Below are positions 18,454 through 20,548 of a DNA stretch of 20,548 nt, in pieces. The DNA is from Zancudomyces culisetae (Eukaryota > Kickxellomycota > Harpellomycetes > Harpellales > Legeriomycetaceae). Within the stretch, counting starts at the first letter, position 1. Each line of letters opens with the position of its first letter. The notes beneath the pieces are model-generated. The model made no database searches, was not told where the DNA came from, and worked only from the letters and a program-made list of their open reading frames with translations. Location of the stretch: positions 1 through 20,548 of the forward strand of contig LSSK01001088.1 in NCBI GenBank assembly GCA_001969505.1, given 5' to 3'. A program made the translations under genes and the position numbers.

Positions 18454-19767
18454 ATGGGGCAAACAAGCAAAAACAAAAACAACACTGGTAAGAGTAATGA
18501 CAGTGAGAGTGTGCAACAAATGATCAACGAACTTGGCTCAACGCTTCACACGAGTAAACTTACAGAGCTAACGAGTAAAGTAACGGGACATGACACAATC
18601 CTGGCAGTTGAAGGCGATAATATGCTTATCAAAAAGGTAGAATCTTCTGAACGACACTTTTATGATGGGTGCTTAGTAGAAAGTATTGAATCAGAGATGT
18701 TTTATGCGAAAAAGAACGGGGATGACACGACCAGAATACATAGCACCGGTACCAGCACCAGCAACTATGACTGTGACTGTGACTGTGGTCATAATGAACA
18801 TCAACACGAAAATGGAAATCTAAGTAGAACTGAGAATGGATATCGGCATATAAAACAATTTGCAAGATTTGTTCCCAGAGTCTATGGATATCTCCAGAAC
18901 CACTCCACCGGCAGTGAGTATATCTGTATGGAAAATCTTACATTTGGTAGAGAAGAACGGGTAAGTGTGCTGGATCTAAAGATTGGATACCGGTACTACG
19001 ACGAGTACGCTACTCGGACCAAGAAACTTCGTATGATTAAAAAGGCTAGTGAAACGAGTAGTGGGAGATACGGAATAAAAATATGTGGAATCAGAGAAGG
19101 AAAACAAAGCCAAAGTACGTTAGTACCAGAAGATATAAATACCGACGGTGTTGTTGTAAGCATGAACGCAAATCCAGACACACATGTTCAGGCAAATGGT
19201 GGTATGGAGGCTAAAAGGATTCCCACAATAACCAAAAATCAGCTGGACACACTCGACATAGTTGGGATTCACGAGCTTCTGGCCGAGTTTTTCAGCTATA
19301 CTGGGAATACCACCCTAACTGCACAGCAGCAGCAGCAGCTTGAAATATTTCTGGTGAAGCAAGCGATTACACGACTGTTGGAGTACCGAGCGGTGATCGA
19401 GCGTTGCGAGTTCCGACTGTATTCTAGCTCATTGTTGTTTGTAGTTGATAAAGATGAAGCACGACGATTTGTTCTTGAAGAGAAGGGAGGTGTGGGAGAA
19501 ACGCGTATTGACACTGGTGAAGACGGTGCTAGTGATGATTGTGATACTAGCGATGATGACGAAGAAGAGGAGGAGGAAGAAGAGGAAGAAAAAGAGGAAA
19601 GAATGTTAAGGAACATCCTGGATTTAAGAGCAATTGATTTTTGCCATTCATTTTGGACACCAGGTGAAGGGCCAGATTCGGAGTATATCATGGGAGTCTC
19701 CAACGCCATAAAGGTTTTACAGCAAATATATTGTGAAATGACAAAAAAACAAAGAGAGCTAATTTAG
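18454..19767 (+). CDS. ARG82: Inositol polyphosphate multikinase (ARG82/IPK2 family)
   Basis: A single exon of 437 aa. The family motif PxxxDxKxG appears as VSVLDLKIG (residues 170-178), with D174 and K176 kept and Pro replaced by Val. Also present are the N-terminal VTGHD...LIKK region, KASETSSGRYGIKICGI after the motif, FRLYSSSLLF (SSLL at 325-328) and LRAIDF (IDF 394-396) with a downstream GEGPDSEYIMGV. These are the ATP, inositol-phosphate and metal-binding elements of the IPK fold. The enzyme phosphorylates Ins(1,4,5)P3 to InsP4/InsP5, feeding pyrophosphate synthesis and, in S. cerevisiae, ArgR-Mcm1 gene control. A poly-Glu/Asp tract (about 360-383) corresponds to the acidic stretch known in Arg82, and there is a short poly-Gln at about 291-295. 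The length exceeds Arg82 (355 aa) because of low-complexity inserts, including a Cys-Asp repeat near residue 110. KCS1-type InsP6 kinases share these motifs but are much longer. Confidence 0.9.
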   Translation: MGQTSKNKNNTGKSNDSESVQQMINELGSTLHTSKLTELTSKVTGHDTILAVEGDNMLIKKVESSERHFYDGCLVESIESEMFYAKKNGDDTTRIHSTGTSTSNYDCDCDCGHNEHQHENGNLSRTENGYRHIKQFARFVPRVYGYLQNHSTGSEYICMENLTFGREERVSVLDLKIGYRYYDEYATRTKKLRMIKKASETSSGRYGIKICGIREGKQSQSTLVPEDINTDGVVVSMNANPDTHVQANGGMEAKRIPTITKNQLDTLDIVGIHELLAEFFSYTGNTTLTAQQQQQLEIFLVKQAITRLLEYRAVIERCEFRLYSSSLLFVVDKDEARRFVLEEKGGVGETRIDTGEDGASDDCDTSDDDEEEEEEEEEEKEERMLRNILDLRAIDFCHSFWTPGEGPDSEYIMGVSNAIKVLQQIYCEMTKKQRELI

Positions 19768-19910
19768 CATTATAGTTTTAGCTTTCAATGTTTGTAGATA
19801 AAGAAAAGGACATTGATAGAAAAAAAATAGATATTGGTTTAAAGTGTTGGAATCTGTAAAATTAACAAGGCGAAATGATAAAATAAACTAAATAAAATAA
19901 TACGAGAAAA
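19768..19910. other. Short convergent intergenic gap, IPK2 / SEC1
   Basis: 143 A/T-rich bases between the two stop codons. It can only hold the overlapping 3' UTRs and polyadenylation signals of both genes. Confidence 0.6.
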
Positions 19911-20548
19911 TCAACGGAAAAAGAAACCCTTCTTCTTAGAAATGCCTGTACTAGAACCACCAGCAGCAGAGCCTGGTCTCGATGAATTAGCAGACGATGC
20001 TCTGGGAGAAAACGCTAGTGGAGAAGGTGAGACAGAAGCAGTGCCGGCCTTATTGGCTTTGATATCACTCCACTGTGCTTCAGAAGCCTTCAGTTTCTGC
20101 ATAAACAGCTCTTCAATGCCTGCAGCACCAGCAGCAGCAGCGGGAGAAGGAGAACCCTTAAAACGAGCCCGGGAATGCGAGTCGAGATACATGACAAGAG
20201 GGTCCTTGTCTTCAGGTGTTGCATAGCCGAGAGAGTAGCAGCTTGGAGAGGGATCATCGCGAGTCGACGGATCGCCCAGAACAGATAAGCCATCAAGGAA
20301 GGTCGAGGGGGTGATGATGTGTGTCGAGCCAAGATATATATTTGCATTTCGTTTGGCAGCCACCAAGGCAACAGAGCGGATTTCGGAGTATGTGATTCCG
20401 CCCACAACAAAAATATAAAAGTTCTGTGCACTCAAGGCCGACAGACTCGTTGAAGAACTGATAGGTGTTGAGCCCGAATACTCGGACTGGTCGGACCGCG
20501 CAGTCTTGGCGTTCTGCCACGTTGGTTTTGTGGAGCGCAGAGAGCGAA
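19911..20548 (-). CDS. SEC1: SEC1, C-terminal part (Sec1/Munc18 protein of exocytosis), cut by window edge
   Basis: The frame is open from the right edge to the TGA at 19913-19911; about 211 codons are present and the rest lies outside. Sec1/Munc18 proteins bind exocytic SNAREs (Sso/Snc/Sec9 in yeast) and promote vesicle fusion at the plasma membrane. The sequence has SLRSTKPTW near the edge, then FYIFVVGGITYSEIRS and YLGSTHIITPSTFLDGL, the conserved end of domain 3 in the Sec1 branch. Vps45, Sly1 and Vps33 have the VVGG strand but not GSTHIITP. After the core comes an Ala/Ser/Gly-rich tail of roughly 100 residues ending in a basic-aromatic KKKGFFFR. An internal TTG near 20435 is not a start. 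The gene is more GC-rich than the rest of the window. Confidence 0.88.
   Translation of the reverse strand, partial: RSLRSTKPTWQNAKTARSDQSEYSGSTPISSSTSLSALSAQNFYIFVVGGITYSEIRSVALVAAKRNANIYLGSTHIITPSTFLDGLSVLGDPSTRDDPSPSCYSLGYATPEDKDPLVMYLDSHSRARFKGSPSPAAAAGAAGIEELFMQKLKASEAQWSDIKANKAGTASVSPSPLAFSPRASSANSSRPGSAAGGSSTGISKKKGFFFR

Noticed and set aside
1-20548. tRNA, rRNA or CRISPR
   Set aside because: I found no cloverleaf with a GTTCGA-type T-loop outside coding sequence, no rRNA-like segment and no spaced direct repeats.

Overview
This window looks like nuclear DNA of a budding yeast (Saccharomycotina). It is AT-rich, with compact protein genes, short GT-AG introns carrying yeast-like branch points (CTAAC/CTAAT type), and a set of fungal genes: mitochondrial exoribonuclease DSS1, TOK-type potassium channels, an ARG82/IPK2 inositol-phosphate kinase and exocytic SEC1. 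CTG codons fall where paralogues or family motifs have Leu or another hydrophobic residue, so this is probably not a CUG-Ser yeast. I cannot name the species.

Layout, left to right: about 1 kb of low-complexity non-coding DNA with a 13-bp pyrimidine minisatellite; DSS1 (-), intronless and unusually long; a 1.1 kb divergent intergenic region; three paralogous 8-TM/2-pore TOK channels, called here TOK-A (+), TOK-B (-) and TOK-C (+), with a 2.5 kb gene-poor region between B and C; a mitochondrial glycine C-acetyltransferase (-); an inositol polyphosphate multikinase (+); and the C-terminal part of SEC1 (-), cut by the right edge. The seven genes alternate strand strictly.

The TOK cluster is the most interesting part. 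After splicing, the three genes give proteins of 595, 569 and 579 residues with matching exon lengths (174, 135 and 224 nt exons recur) and 11 introns, all phase 1. None keeps the usual Asp after the second selectivity filter: TOK-A has GYGE, TOK-B GFGK and TOK-C GYGN. TOK-B also has a first filter reading AIGNSD in place of a TVGYGD-type signature. TOK-B has lost the two 3'-most introns, and TOK-C uses a GC-AG intron. Together this suggests a local K+ channel family that has diverged in conduction or gating, possibly forming mixed dimers in which TOK-B modifies the others. The divergence is seen in the sequence; the functional reading is inference.

The other genes are unrelated housekeeping functions: mitochondrial RNA turnover, threonine/glycine metabolism, inositol phosphate signalling and exocytosis. 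I see no tRNA, rRNA, CRISPR array or intact mobile element.
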